In this document: in pieces, positions 16,769 through 25,343 of the stretch
Position numbering within the stretch: position 1 is the first letter of the stretch
How the letters are laid out: the number at the start of each line of letters is the position of its first letter
NCBI GenBank assembly: GCA_022770665.1
Contig: JALEHL010000026.1
Coordinates: forward strand, 1-53,786
Direction of reading: 5' to 3'
Source: Bacillota bacterium
GTDB taxonomy: Bacteria > Bacillota > Clostridia > Peptostreptococcales > Anaerovoracaceae
Length of the DNA: 53,786 nucleotides
Notes under the pieces: model-generated
The model's database searches: none
Seen by the model: the letters and a program-made list of their open reading frames with translations, nothing else
Told to the model about the DNA's origin: nothing
Position numbers and translations under genes: made by a program

Positions 16769-18139
16769 ATGAGCCTGATGAAAGCGTTTCCTGAAATACT
16801 GGAGGCAGGCAGATCGGAATATGAAACAATTCAGGCAGGACAGTACCATACTGCGGAAGAAACGGGGGACCGCGAAGCGGCGTGGCAGAATCGTCTTGTG
16901 CTTGGTGAAAATGGGGCCTTTCTGAAGGCCCTTCTTCAGAATGAAAAAATGGCGGGGAAATTGCAGATGGTGTACATTGACCCGCCTTTTTTCAGCAAGG
17001 CGACCTATGATGCGGTCATCCACCTGGAAGGGATGGGGAAAAAGGGGGAAGACCTCTCTCTGAAGGTACCGGCTTATACGGATGTATGGGATCAGGGCAT
17101 GCAGCAGTATCTGACCATGCTTTCAGCAAGGCTGTATCTGATTCGGGATCTGCTTTCCGAGGAAGGAACGATTTGGGTTCACCTGGACTGGCATGCGAGT
17201 CATTATGTACGGATCCTGCTGGATGAGATTTTCGGAGAGAAACGGTTCGTCAATGAGATCATCTGGACCTATAAATCCGGCGGATCCGGAAAAAATCATT
17301 TTTCCCGGAAACATGACACGATACTGGTTTACAGCAAAACCCCGCACTATTATTTTCGGCCGCTGCAGGAGAAGTCCTATAACCGTGGCCTGAAACCCTA
17401 TCATTTCAAAGGGGTAGAGGAATTTCAGGACGAGACCGGCTGGTATACCATGGTAAACATGAAAGACGTATGGCAGATCGATATGGTGGGGCGTACGTCA
17501 GCAGAGCGAACAGGGTATGCCACGCAGAAACCGGAAGCACTGCTGGAACGGATTCTTTCCTGCAGTACCAGGGAGGGCGACCTGTGTGCCGATTTCTTCT
17601 GCGGTTCCGGCACCCTTGCTGCGGTCGCGCAGAGAATGAATCGGAGATGGATCTGCTGCGACAGTGGAAAGCTTGCTGCAGAGGGTACGCTGAAACGTGC
17701 TGCCTCTAAGGAGAAGGACGAAGAAAAAGTGCACACAGGAATCTGTTATCAGTCCTGTGTGCCGGAGGGATTTCTGGACGTTTCCTGCAGCAGGGAGGAG
17801 AATACGCTCATGCTGGAGCTGAAGGGCTACAGTCAGCCACAGCGTTTTTCTGCGGAAGATGACTGGCGTACCGCAGACGGAAGCATTTCAGCAGGTGAAC
17901 TTCGGCAGAAAGCTCCCCTCAGGCTGCTCGACAGCTGGAGCGTCGACCGATCCTATGACGGAGATGTACATCGGCCGGACATAAGGATTTTGCGAGATAA
18001 AAAAGGACAGATGCGAACGTCGCTGACCTTCAGGCTGCCTGCGGCGGCGGAGAATGGCACCGGTGCGGACCGGCACGCTGTCAGCATAGCGGCTGTGGAT
18101 GTGTTTGGAAACCGGTATCGCCGGATCCTGGAACTTTGA
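16769..18139 (+). CDS. orphan site-specific DNA methyltransferase (beta-class, N6-adenine or N4-cytosine)
   Basis: A 456-residue amino-methyltransferase. Motif IV is YIDPPF (Asp71-Phe74) and the SAM motif I is DFFCGSGT (275-282), preceded by the motif X-like TQKPEALLERIL. The order IV, target-recognition segment, X, I is that of the beta class, as in type III Mod and CcrM-like enzymes. After motif I about 150 further residues form a C-terminal region with no motif I recognise. No restriction endonuclease, specificity subunit or helicase is nearby, so it should act alone, either in epigenetic control or as a leftover. GGGAGG precedes the ATG. Confidence 0.88.
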   Translation: MSLMKAFPEILEAGRSEYETIQAGQYHTAEETGDREAAWQNRLVLGENGAFLKALLQNEKMAGKLQMVYIDPPFFSKATYDAVIHLEGMGKKGEDLSLKVPAYTDVWDQGMQQYLTMLSARLYLIRDLLSEEGTIWVHLDWHASHYVRILLDEIFGEKRFVNEIIWTYKSGGSGKNHFSRKHDTILVYSKTPHYYFRPLQEKSYNRGLKPYHFKGVEEFQDETGWYTMVNMKDVWQIDMVGRTSAERTGYATQKPEALLERILSCSTREGDLCADFFCGSGTLAAVAQRMNRRWICCDSGKLAAEGTLKRAASKEKDEEKVHTGICYQSCVPEGFLDVSCSREENTLMLELKGYSQPQRFSAEDDWRTADGSISAGELRQKAPLRLLDSWSVDRSYDGDVHRPDIRILRDKKGQMRTSLTFRLPAAAENGTGADRHAVSIAAVDVFGNRYRRILEL

Positions 18140-18158
18140 AAAGAAAGGAGCCTGTATC

Positions 18159-19043
18159 ATGGAAAAGAAAAAAAAGCTGTACCGTACAGCGTCGGACCTG
18201 TTTTTTCTGGTGCTAGCCTGCAGTGTAGGCGCGTTCTCCACGACGGCGGTCATGATTCCCAACGGGCTGACCAGCGGCGGGCTGACTGGTATCGTACGGA
18301 TTCTGCAGAATTTTGTGGATATTGATTTTTCGGTCCTGTATTACGCGCTGGCGATCGTTATCTGGTTCGTGATCATCGCGCTGCTTGGAATCCGGGAGGC
18401 GAGAAAAGTGCTGCTGGTGACAGTGCTGTATCCGGCGATCCTGATGGTTCTCGAGAAACTGAACTTTCAGCTGCTGGAAGAAAAAGACGTGATCCTGGCA
18501 GCAATCTTCTGCGGCGTTTTTGCAGGTGTGTGCAATGGACTGGTCTTCTGGAGAGGATATTCGTTCTGCGGTACGGAATCCATTGCCAAAATCATCAAGA
18601 AAAAAATGCTGCCCCATGTGGATATCAGTCAGATTCTTCTGGTTCTGGACAGCGGGATCATTGTGGTTTCGGCATTTATCTACGGACGTAACATTGCCCT
18701 CTATGCGCTGGTGACCCAGTTTATCGCATCGAAAATGGTGGATTTTATCATGTACGGCTTCGAAACGAAGATTGTACAGATGCAGATCATTACTTCCCGG
18801 AGCGAAGACGTGGCAAAATATATTATTTCGGAAATTCAACGGGGTGTCTCCAGCTACGAGATTGTCGGGGAATACACGGGGCAGACTCGCAAGCAGCTGA
18901 TCGTCCTCTGCTCACCACGGGAAAGCATGATTATCAAGAAATATCTGGCTGATGTGGATCCGTCCGCTTTCGTGACCGTTATGCAGGTGAACACGGTCTG
19001 GGGGGAAGGACGGGGCTTTACCGATATTGAAGAAGAAAACTGA
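18159..19043 (+). CDS. YitT family membrane protein
   Basis: A 294-residue protein of the YitT/YvjA type. The N-terminal two thirds hold about five to six transmembrane helices, with the signature MIPNGLTSGGLTGIVRIL and GLVFWRGYSFCGTESIAKI; the C-terminal DUF2179 domain (roughly 215-285) includes IITSRSEDVAKYIISE and RGVSSYEIVGEYTG. Physiological role is not established. An in-frame ATG 60 bases upstream lies inside the methyltransferase gene; AAAGGAG at 18144-18150 supports the start used. It is followed by a long hairpin terminator. Confidence 0.92.
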   Translation: MEKKKKLYRTASDLFFLVLACSVGAFSTTAVMIPNGLTSGGLTGIVRILQNFVDIDFSVLYYALAIVIWFVIIALLGIREARKVLLVTVLYPAILMVLEKLNFQLLEEKDVILAAIFCGVFAGVCNGLVFWRGYSFCGTESIAKIIKKKMLPHVDISQILLVLDSGIIVVSAFIYGRNIALYALVTQFIASKMVDFIMYGFETKIVQMQIITSRSEDVAKYIISEIQRGVSSYEIVGEYTGQTRKQLIVLCSPRESMIIKKYLADVDPSAFVTVMQVNTVWGEGRGFTDIEEEN

Positions 19044-19056
19044 AGAAAACTGATGT

Positions 19057-19117
19057 AAAAACGCATTCAGTATGCAGAAAGGCATATTGCCTTTCGATGC
19101 AGAATGCGTTTTTCTTT
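19057..19117 (+). terminator. terminator after the YitT gene
   Basis: AAAAACGCATTC pairs with GAATGCGTTTTT's near-complement at the far end of a long hairpin that contains an inner AAAGGCA/TGCCTTT stem; T-rich tail follows. Confidence 0.85.
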
Positions 19118-19274
19118 ATTCTGGCGGGATACACGATGCCGGAAACGTGAAACTGCAACGGGTTTCGGCGAAGAAACTTTTCTTCGGGGAATCTGTGCTT
19201 TCCGCACACACTGGCACGCAGTTTGCTTAATTTATCGGAGAATGATTATTGTTTTTTACACGATGAGGTGAACT

Positions 19275-20438
19275 ATGAAAGATTTTATATTCCGCATGCC
19301 GACGAAAATCCACTTTGGCGTCGGCAGCAGCCAGAAGATTGGAACTGTATTAAAGGACGAGACGGGGTTTCAAAAAGCCTTTATTGCCACGGGTTCCGGC
19401 ATCGTGAATGCCGGAATCATCGCGCAGATAGAAGAAGGTCTGCAGGCCGGAGGCATGGACTATGTGATTTATGATGAACTGATCCCCGAACCGACAGTAG
19501 AAGTGGTAGATCAGGCGGCGGAGGTGCTTCGGCAAAGCGGTGCGGATGTGGTAATCGCTGTCGGAGGAGGCAGCCCGATTGATACCGCGAAAGCAATGTG
19601 CCTGCTCCAGACCCACGAAGGTTCCTGCCGGGATTATCTGTTCGGGGGAACGAAAACGGTAACCGGCCCGATCCTGCCGCTGGTGGCCGTCCCTACGACA
19701 GCAGGAACCGGAAGTGAACTGACTGCCGCTTCCGTTATTTCCAATGAACAGGAACGGACCAAGGTCTCCATTACCAGCGACTTTCTGATTCCGCAGATGG
19801 TCTTTATCGACCCGCTGCTGCAGCTTGGCATGCCACCGTTTATCACAGCGACAACAGGAATGGATGCGCTGACTCACGCGATTGAAGCGTATGTTTCCCT
19901 GAATGCAAGTCCGATCAGTGATATGTTCGCACTGCAGGCCATTGAAATGATCGGAAAGAACCTGCGAACTGCGGTTTCTGCAGGAAGCAATCTGGAGGCC
20001 AGGTGCAATATGGCGATTGCCAGCACCATTGCCGGCGCGGCCTTTATGAACGGCGGTCTGGGCGTGGTGCACGGCATCGCGCAGACCATCGGAGCGTTTG
20101 CACATGTAGCCCATGGTACGGCCAACGCGCTGCTGCTGCCGTACTGCATGGAACGGAACGTGGTGGGAAATCTGGAGAAATTCAGAAATATCGCTGTTGC
20201 GCTGGGTGAAAATGTGGAGGGCCTTTCTCTGAGGGAGGCAGCTGACACCGCGGTAGATGCTGTGTTCCGGCTTGCACAGGATCTTCGGGTGCCTATGACT
20301 TTGAAAGAGGTTGGTGTGAACCGCGGCATGTTTGGAGATATCGCAAAAGATGTGATGAACTACAGGTTGCTTGCAGTGAACCCGTGCAAGATCACAGAAA
20401 AGGACGTGATTGAGATCCTGGAAAATGCCTATGAATAA
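19275..20438 (+). CDS. iron-containing (group III) alcohol dehydrogenase
   Basis: A 387-residue dehydrogenase-fold enzyme. NAD binding is shown by GGGSPIDTAKA. The metal ligands expected from FucO and related enzymes are present: Asp and His in GMDALTHA, His in VVHG and His in VAHG fourteen residues later. The family usually has a second His four residues after the first of these (HxxxH, FucO His267, implicated in proton transfer); here it is Gln (HGIAQ). Activity is therefore likely but the substrate range may differ. GAGGTGA precedes ATG. It stands alone between two terminators. Confidence 0.92.
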   Translation: MKDFIFRMPTKIHFGVGSSQKIGTVLKDETGFQKAFIATGSGIVNAGIIAQIEEGLQAGGMDYVIYDELIPEPTVEVVDQAAEVLRQSGADVVIAVGGGSPIDTAKAMCLLQTHEGSCRDYLFGGTKTVTGPILPLVAVPTTAGTGSELTAASVISNEQERTKVSITSDFLIPQMVFIDPLLQLGMPPFITATTGMDALTHAIEAYVSLNASPISDMFALQAIEMIGKNLRTAVSAGSNLEARCNMAIASTIAGAAFMNGGLGVVHGIAQTIGAFAHVAHGTANALLLPYCMERNVVGNLEKFRNIAVALGENVEGLSLREAADTAVDAVFRLAQDLRVPMTLKEVGVNRGMFGDIAKDVMNYRLLAVNPCKITEKDVIEILENAYE

Positions 20439-20458
20439 AGCAGAAAGAAAAAATACAG

Positions 20459-20493
20459 CAGAAACGGCGGAGTGATCCGCCGTTTCTGATTTT
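20459..20493 (+). terminator. terminator after the alcohol dehydrogenase
   Basis: CAGAAACGGCGGA (20459-20471) pairs perfectly with TCCGCCGTTTCTG (20476-20488), loop GTGA, tail ATTTT. Confidence 0.9.
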
Positions 20494-20535
20494 ACATACA
20501 TTTAACTTTTCTTTCTCCAGACTTCCCGTTAGAAT
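20491..20535 (+). promoter_or_regulatory. candidate Pho box and -10 for the Na/Pi cotransporter
   Basis: TTTACA (20491), TTAACT (20502) and TTCTCC (20513) repeat every 11 bp, similar to the TT(A/C/T)ACA direct repeats bound by PhoP in Bacillus. TAGAAT at 20530-20535 could be the -10; there is no good -35, as is usual for activator-dependent promoters. The third repeat is poor. Confidence 0.4.
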
Positions 20536-20610
20536 AGTATTGTAAAAGAAAAATGCAGATTAGATTAAAAAATGCCGCAAAGGAGATACGGCGTACAAAG
20601 GAGAAGGAAA

Positions 20611-22374
20611 ATGGATTTTTTTGGTGTAATGCAGCTGATCGGAGGACTGTGTCTGTTCCTGTTCGGGATGGAAACGATGGGAGACGGACTGAAACGGGCT
20701 TCCGGCAGTAAATTGGAAGAAATACTTGGAAAACTGACTTCCAGTGTCCCGAAAGGGGTGCTTCTGGGGGCAGCGGTTACGGCAGTGATCCAGAGCTCAT
20801 CGGCTACGACGGTCATGCTGGTCGGTTTCGTCAATTCGGGGTTGATGCAGCTGCGCCAGGCGATCCCGGTGATCATGGGGGCGAATATCGGAACGACTGC
20901 GACGGCATGGATTCTCAGCCTGTCCGGCCTGCAGGGGGACAGCTTTCTGGTGCAGATGCTCAAGCCCATGTCTTTTTCACCGATTCTGGCTGCGATTGCC
21001 ATCGTGTTCATGATGTTCATGAAAAATGAGAAAAAATATAATATCGGGATGGTACTGATCGGATTCGCAGTTCTGATGTACGGCATGGATATCATGAGCT
21101 CAGCCGTAAAGCCGCTGGCTGATGTACCGGAATTTGTAAGTATTCTGACGATGTTCAGCAATCCGGTCCTGGGCGTGGCTGCCGGGGCAGTGTTTACAGC
21201 GGCGATCCAGAGTTCCTCCGCCTCGGTCGGTATCCTTCAGGCCCTCTGCCGGACTGGAGCGTTGACGTTCGCGACGACGATCCCGGTGATCATGGGCCAG
21301 AACATCGGCACCTGCATTACGGCCATTCTGTCCTCAATCGGTGCCAATAAAGGAGCAAAGCGGGTGGCAGCCGTGCATCTGTCTTTTAATCTGATCGGAA
21401 CGGTTCTGTTCCTGATCGTGTTCTATACGGCAAACGCACTGGTCGGTTTCCACTTTATGAACTCTGTAGTTGGCCCTGCGGATATTGCAGTCGTTCACAG
21501 CCTCTTTAATGTGGCATCCACTGCGGTCCTTCTGCCGTTTACCGGGGCCCTGGAAAAACTCGCCAATCTGGTAGTGAAAGATGCCCCGGAAGAAAAGCGC
21601 AGAGACACGACACTGAATCTTCTGGATGACCGTTTCCTGGAGAATCCGGGATTTGCCACCTCCCAGTGCAGAACCGTTGCCGTGAAGATGGCGAATCTGA
21701 CCAGAGACTGCATTTTCGCAGCAATGAAGCTGGTGACCGTATTTGACCGGGACCAGTGCGATTATGTTTATCTGCTGGAGGAAAAGATTGACCGGTATGA
21801 AGATGCTCTGGGTGCTTATATTGTCCGGCTTTCCCGTGAGGAGCTCAATGAAAAGGACAGCAAGATGCTGACTGTCATCCTGCATAATATCGGGGATCTG
21901 GAGCGGATCACAGACCATGCCAGAAATATTGCGGAATCTGCAGAAGAGATGGAAAAGAAAAAACTCTCCTTTTCTCCGAAAGCCCAGGCGGAAGTTGCGG
22001 TATTCATGGATGCGGTGCAGGAAATTGTAAACCTTGCTGTTGACGCATTTACAGAAAATGATCTGCAGAAAGCGAAAGAAGTGGAACCGCTGGAGGATGT
22101 GATCGACATCATCCATGCGGAAGTGAAAAACCGCCATGTACAGCGACTGCAGGATGGAATCTGCACCATCGAGCAGGGATTTGTTCTTTCTGATCTGGGA
22201 ACCAATCTTGAACGTGTGGCGGATCACTGCTCCAACCTGGCAGTGTGCGTGATCGAGCAGGAAAAAGGAGATTTCGATATGCACCATTACCTAGAAGATA
22301 TCAAAAAATATGATACAGACGGCTTCGAAGAGAAGATGAAAAAATACGATGAAAAATACACACTCCCGGCATAA
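20611..22374 (+). CDS. Na/Pi cotransporter family protein with C-terminal PhoU-like domain
   Basis: A 587-residue NptA-type protein. The membrane part has the two inverted Na/Pi repeats, each with the QSSS signature (IQSSSATTVMLVGFVN and IQSSSASVGILQALC) followed by MGANIGTTAT and MGQNIGTC. The C-terminal about 220 residues are charged and helical, with LLEEKIDRYEDALG and GDLERITDHARNIAESAE, a PhoU-like domain that often regulates phosphate uptake. The ATG used here is preceded by AAAGGAGAAGG; an in-frame ATG 39 bases upstream has no such site. It should import phosphate with sodium, or export it in some organisms. Confidence 0.93.
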   Translation: MDFFGVMQLIGGLCLFLFGMETMGDGLKRASGSKLEEILGKLTSSVPKGVLLGAAVTAVIQSSSATTVMLVGFVNSGLMQLRQAIPVIMGANIGTTATAWILSLSGLQGDSFLVQMLKPMSFSPILAAIAIVFMMFMKNEKKYNIGMVLIGFAVLMYGMDIMSSAVKPLADVPEFVSILTMFSNPVLGVAAGAVFTAAIQSSSASVGILQALCRTGALTFATTIPVIMGQNIGTCITAILSSIGANKGAKRVAAVHLSFNLIGTVLFLIVFYTANALVGFHFMNSVVGPADIAVVHSLFNVASTAVLLPFTGALEKLANLVVKDAPEEKRRDTTLNLLDDRFLENPGFATSQCRTVAVKMANLTRDCIFAAMKLVTVFDRDQCDYVYLLEEKIDRYEDALGAYIVRLSREELNEKDSKMLTVILHNIGDLERITDHARNIAESAEEMEKKKLSFSPKAQAEVAVFMDAVQEIVNLAVDAFTENDLQKAKEVEPLEDVIDIIHAEVKNRHVQRLQDGICTIEQGFVLSDLGTNLERVADHCSNLAVCVIEQEKGDFDMHHYLEDIKKYDTDGFEEKMKKYDEKYTLPA

Positions 22375-22399
22375 CCAACGTGCCGGGGGTTCTTTTTTT
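22362..22399 (+). terminator. terminator after the Na/Pi cotransporter
   Basis: ACTCCCGGCA (22362-22371) pairs with TGCCGGGGGT (22381-22390), followed by TCTTTTTTT; the stop codon lies in the loop. Confidence 0.88.
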
Positions 22400-22423
22400 C
22401 AGTGGATCTGTTTTTTCCATAGA

Positions 22424-22452
22424 TTGATTCCATAGACGCTGCATGGTATAAT
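22424..22452 (+). promoter_or_regulatory. sigma-A promoter with extended -10 before the broken DUF218 gene
   Basis: TTGATT (22424-22429), 17 bases, TATAAT (22447-22452) preceded by TGG. The promoter looks intact although the gene behind it is not. Confidence 0.75.
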
Positions 22453-22502
22453 TTACTTATTCAGGTGACAGAACTGACAAATCAGTATGGGGGATTGAAA
22501 TT

Positions 22503-23211
22503 GTGGAAAATATAATGGATAATTTATCGGTAGCGATGCCGTTTTTCTTGATTTCATGGGTCGTGTTTATCGGGAGCACGTTGTGGAAACCGCAAAAGTT
22601 CAGAAACAGCATATTTCTAATGAATGCACTGTTTTTTACCGTGTTTTTCATCGCAGCATTAGCCGGCGGTCACATGGGAACCGTGCTGCTGGTTGCATTT
22701 CTGCTTGCGTTTCTGGCACTTCTCCTGGTACCGGTTCTGTTAATCATAAATGGCATTGTGATGAAAAAGTATATAACAAAAGGAAACACAAACCTGTCAT
22801 AATCCCAAGCGGCGGACAGGGTGGAGATGAGACCATTTCGGAAGCGGAGGCGATGAAACAATATCTTTTAGCGCATGGAATTCCGGAAGAACACATTATA
22901 CCTGAAGATCAGTCAAAAAATACAATGGATAATCTGCAGAATTCGAAAGATATCATTTTTTCGAAAGAAGGAAAGCATCGAGTTGCCCTTGTAACAAGCA
23001 ATTATCATATTTACAGATGCCTGCTCTATGCGAAGTCATTAAAAATGAAATGTACAGGCATCGGAGCGCCTGTTGCCTGGTATTACTGGCCCAGTGCGGT
23101 GATTCGCGAATTTGTTGCGGTATTTACGACAAAAAAATCCTGATTTGCACGTTGATCGGCTATTTTTTCGTTGTGCTTCTTCCGGCATTTGGGTATGCGA
23201 AGATGATTTAG
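22503..23211 (+). pseudogene. broken DUF218/YdcF (ElyC/SanA-like) membrane protein gene
   Basis: Three frames carry consecutive pieces of one protein. Frame from the GTG at 22503: three N-terminal transmembrane helices ending INGIVMKK. Then, shifted by -1, 22780-23140: the C-terminal half of a DUF218 domain, PSGGQGGDETISEAEAMK, VALVTSNYHIYR and WPSAVIREF. Then, shifted again at an A7 run (23131-23137), a C-terminal hydrophobic helix ICTLIGYFFVVLLPAFGYA. In intact relatives a long stretch with more helices and the VLG(A/C)GL strand separates the first two pieces, so an internal deletion plus frameshifts inactivated the gene. Family members are linked to envelope polysaccharide metabolism, without a defined reaction. 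Confidence 0.75.
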
Positions 23212-23247
23212 AGCGGAAATGAATGAACAGAAGAATGGAGGCTGCCC

Positions 23248-23610
23248 ATGAGACTGAAAAACATTTTGATTGTCGTAAAAGATATCGATAAATCGAGGAA
23301 ATACTATCATGATCTGTTCGGGCTGGAAATGATCGTGGACAATGATGGGAATATGATTCTGACGGAAGGTCTGGTTCTTCAGGAAGAGAAGTACTGGAAG
23401 GATTTTCTGGGAAAAGAAATCATCGGAAGGAACAATTCCTGTGAACTGTATTTTGAAGAAAACGATATAGAAGCCTTTGTACATAAGCTGGAAACGTTGT
23501 ATCCGGAGACAGAGTATGTGAACACGCTGATGACGCACAGTTGGGGTCAGAGAGTGATCCGATTCTATGATCCGGACGGGAATCTGATTGAAGTGGGAAC
23601 GCCGGTATAG
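23248..23610 (+). CDS. VOC (glyoxalase/bleomycin resistance/dioxygenase) superfamily protein
   Basis: A 120-residue single-module protein with the VOC beta-alpha-beta-beta-beta pattern twice: LKNILIVVKDIDKSRKYY at the N-terminus and WGQRVIRFYDPDGNLIEVG at the C-terminus. The terminal Glu of LIEVG is the usual metal-ligand position, but the first His ligand of glyoxalase I is not in its place (NILIVV rather than NHVGL), so classical glyoxalase activity is doubtful. AATGGAGG is the ribosome site. It follows the broken DUF218 gene by 36 bases and may use the same promoter. Substrate unknown. Confidence 0.85.
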   Translation: MRLKNILIVVKDIDKSRKYYHDLFGLEMIVDNDGNMILTEGLVLQEEKYWKDFLGKEIIGRNNSCELYFEENDIEAFVHKLETLYPETEYVNTLMTHSWGQRVIRFYDPDGNLIEVGTPV

Positions 23611-23668
23611 CTGCGGAACAGACAGAGGAGCATTTGGAGAAAAAATAATTTGAAAGAGGTGATCTATT

Positions 23669-23884
23669 GTGGAAAAAGGCAGAGATAAAGGGAAACGAAG
23701 GAAAAAATGGAGGATCCTTTTAAATGTAGCGATTGCTTTTTCTTTCCTTGGAGCCTTAGCCAATTTGGGAATCATATCAAGTAGCAATGAGGTATTAAGA
23801 TTAATTCTTAAACAGCTCATGTACGTCGGATGCGTTGTCATATCCATATGCGCTATAAATTTCAACCGAATAAGAAAACAATAA
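23669..23884 (+). CDS. small two-helix membrane protein, hypothetical
   Basis: A 71-residue protein with a GTG start behind GAAAGAGGTG. The first dozen residues are strongly basic (EKGRDKGKRRKKW), followed by two hydrophobic helices, ILLNVAIAFSFLGALANLGII and LMYVGCVVISICAI, and a short basic tail. By the positive-inside rule both ends would be cytoplasmic. I do not recognise a family. Codon use is more AT-rich than in the neighbouring genes, which suggests a recent arrival or weak selection. Confidence 0.55.
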   Translation: MEKGRDKGKRRKKWRILLNVAIAFSFLGALANLGIISSSNEVLRLILKQLMYVGCVVISICAINFNRIRKQ

Positions 23885-24005
23885 GAGAAAACTACTTTGA
23901 AATCATTGCGATAAATTGGATTTTCGCAAGCATCTGCAGAATAATTTGAAAGACAGATATTTGTGAAGTGCCAGTGTGTTATTTCGCTTGTAAAGAAACG
24001 GATAG

Positions 24006-24034
24006 GGATTCTATGATAGCTGCTATGGTATACT
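24006..24034 (+). promoter_or_regulatory. candidate extended -10 promoter for the ThrE-TetR operon
   Basis: TATACT (24029-24034) preceded by TGG makes an extended -10; GGATTC at the 17-base position is a weak -35. It lies about 65 bases upstream of the exporter gene. The 215-bp gap 23885-24098 shows nothing else I can support. Confidence 0.45.
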
Positions 24035-24098
24035 GCGTATATGGAGCTTATCAAACGCAAGATTTTATTAGATATTATTAGAAAGTGAAACGGGATAT

Positions 24099-25343
24099 AT
24101 GGAATTTATCAATCAGGCGAACAACAGAGAACTGACGGAGCTGGTCTCCGCGGCCATGGATCTGGGCGAGCAGCTTCTGATCTGCGGCGGGGAGGTGTCT
24201 CGGGTGGAAGATACTATCCGGCGTCTGTGCATTGCATATGGAGCGGAAAATGTGGATGTGTTTACGATTACGTCCTGCGTTATTGTGACCGCGGATTTCG
24301 GAGAGAAGGGATCCATCTCCCAGACGAGGCGGGTTTCCGGAACGAAGTTCAATCTTTCGGCACTGGAGGCTCTGAATGACCTTTCGCGGCGTGCCTGCAG
24401 CAGCAGGATGGCACCGTCTGCTCTGCGGGGGGAACTGAACCGGATCGCACAGCTTCCGAAATATACGTATGGACAGAACTGCGGAATCTGGGCGCTGATC
24501 GCTTCCAGCTTTTCGATGTTTTTCGGAGGAAACGGATATGATGCGGCATTCGCCGGCCTGATCGGCGCAATCTTATATATCGTGCAGAGTCTTTTCACCC
24601 GAATGGAGATTAACGGGTATCTGGCCACGGTGCTGTGCAGCCTTCTGGGCGGCTTTCTGTCCAATCTGGTGCTGGCGGCCTGCAATCTGCCCCTGAATCC
24701 GGCTATGATCAACATTGGCATCATCATGCTGCTGATTCCGGGAATCGCACTGACCAATGCGATTCGCGACGTGTTCAGCGGTGACACCATTTCCGGGCTT
24801 CTCCGCTTCAGCGAGGCACTGGTCCTTAGCGTGACCATCGCTTGGGGCTTCGCAGCGCTGGCATCTCCCAATTCGCTGACTGCCGTCATCATTCCGTGGG
24901 TGCAGCTGGCAGCGGGAATTATCGGATCCATGGGATTCAGCCTGATGTTCAACGTGCGCGGACGCAGACTTTTCTGGTGTTCCCTGGGCGGCGGTGTGGC
25001 ATGGGGTGCGGTGCTTCTCTGCGAACTGGCAGGCGGAAGCGAGCTGATGGGGTACTTTGCCGCATCGATGCTTCTGACGGTGTATGCCGAGATTCTGGCC
25101 CGCAAAATCCACTGTCCGGTGACTGTTTTCGTGGCGACCGCTACGATCCCTCTGATTCCGGGCGGTTCGCTGTATAATACCATGCGGTTTGCCATGGCGG
25201 GGGAATGGAGCAGCTTCGCCATGCAGGGACTGCGGACGATGCTGTATGCCATTCTGATTTCTGCGGGAATCCTGATCGTGATGACTGCAGTCCATGCATG
25301 GCACGTATTGCGGAGGCAAAACAATGAAAAAATCAAAAAGTGA
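24099..25343 (+). CDS. threonine/serine exporter family protein (ThrE; fused YjjP and YjjB halves)
   Basis: A 414-residue protein combining both domains that other bacteria encode separately. The N-terminal ThrE-1 domain (DUF1212) begins with the soluble segment LICGGEVSRVEDTIRRL and continues with about five helices; the C-terminal ThrE-2 domain (DUF3815) contains FATATIPLIPGG-like sequence, here VATATIPLIPGGSLY. Characterised members export threonine and serine, and YjjPB exports succinate. No strong ribosome site precedes the ATG. The last 20 bases overlap the TetR gene, so the exporter is probably controlled by that regulator. Confidence 0.9.
   Translation: MEFINQANNRELTELVSAAMDLGEQLLICGGEVSRVEDTIRRLCIAYGAENVDVFTITSCVIVTADFGEKGSISQTRRVSGTKFNLSALEALNDLSRRACSSRMAPSALRGELNRIAQLPKYTYGQNCGIWALIASSFSMFFGGNGYDAAFAGLIGAILYIVQSLFTRMEINGYLATVLCSLLGGFLSNLVLAACNLPLNPAMINIGIIMLLIPGIALTNAIRDVFSGDTISGLLRFSEALVLSVTIAWGFAALASPNSLTAVIIPWVQLAAGIIGSMGFSLMFNVRGRRLFWCSLGGGVAWGAVLLCELAGGSELMGYFAASMLLTVYAEILARKIHCPVTVFVATATIPLIPGGSLYNTMRFAMAGEWSSFAMQGLRTMLYAILISAGILIVMTAVHAWHVLRRQNNEKIKK

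Noticed and set aside
19200-19274. Promoter TTGCTT with a TTATTG -10 before the alcohol dehydrogenase
   Set aside because: Poor -10 match; not reliable enough to list.
23131-23137. A AAA AAA slippery heptamer in correct phase, as programmed -1 frameshifting that adds a membrane helix
   Set aside because: The same gene already lacks a large internal part and has another frame change, so mutational decay explains it better.
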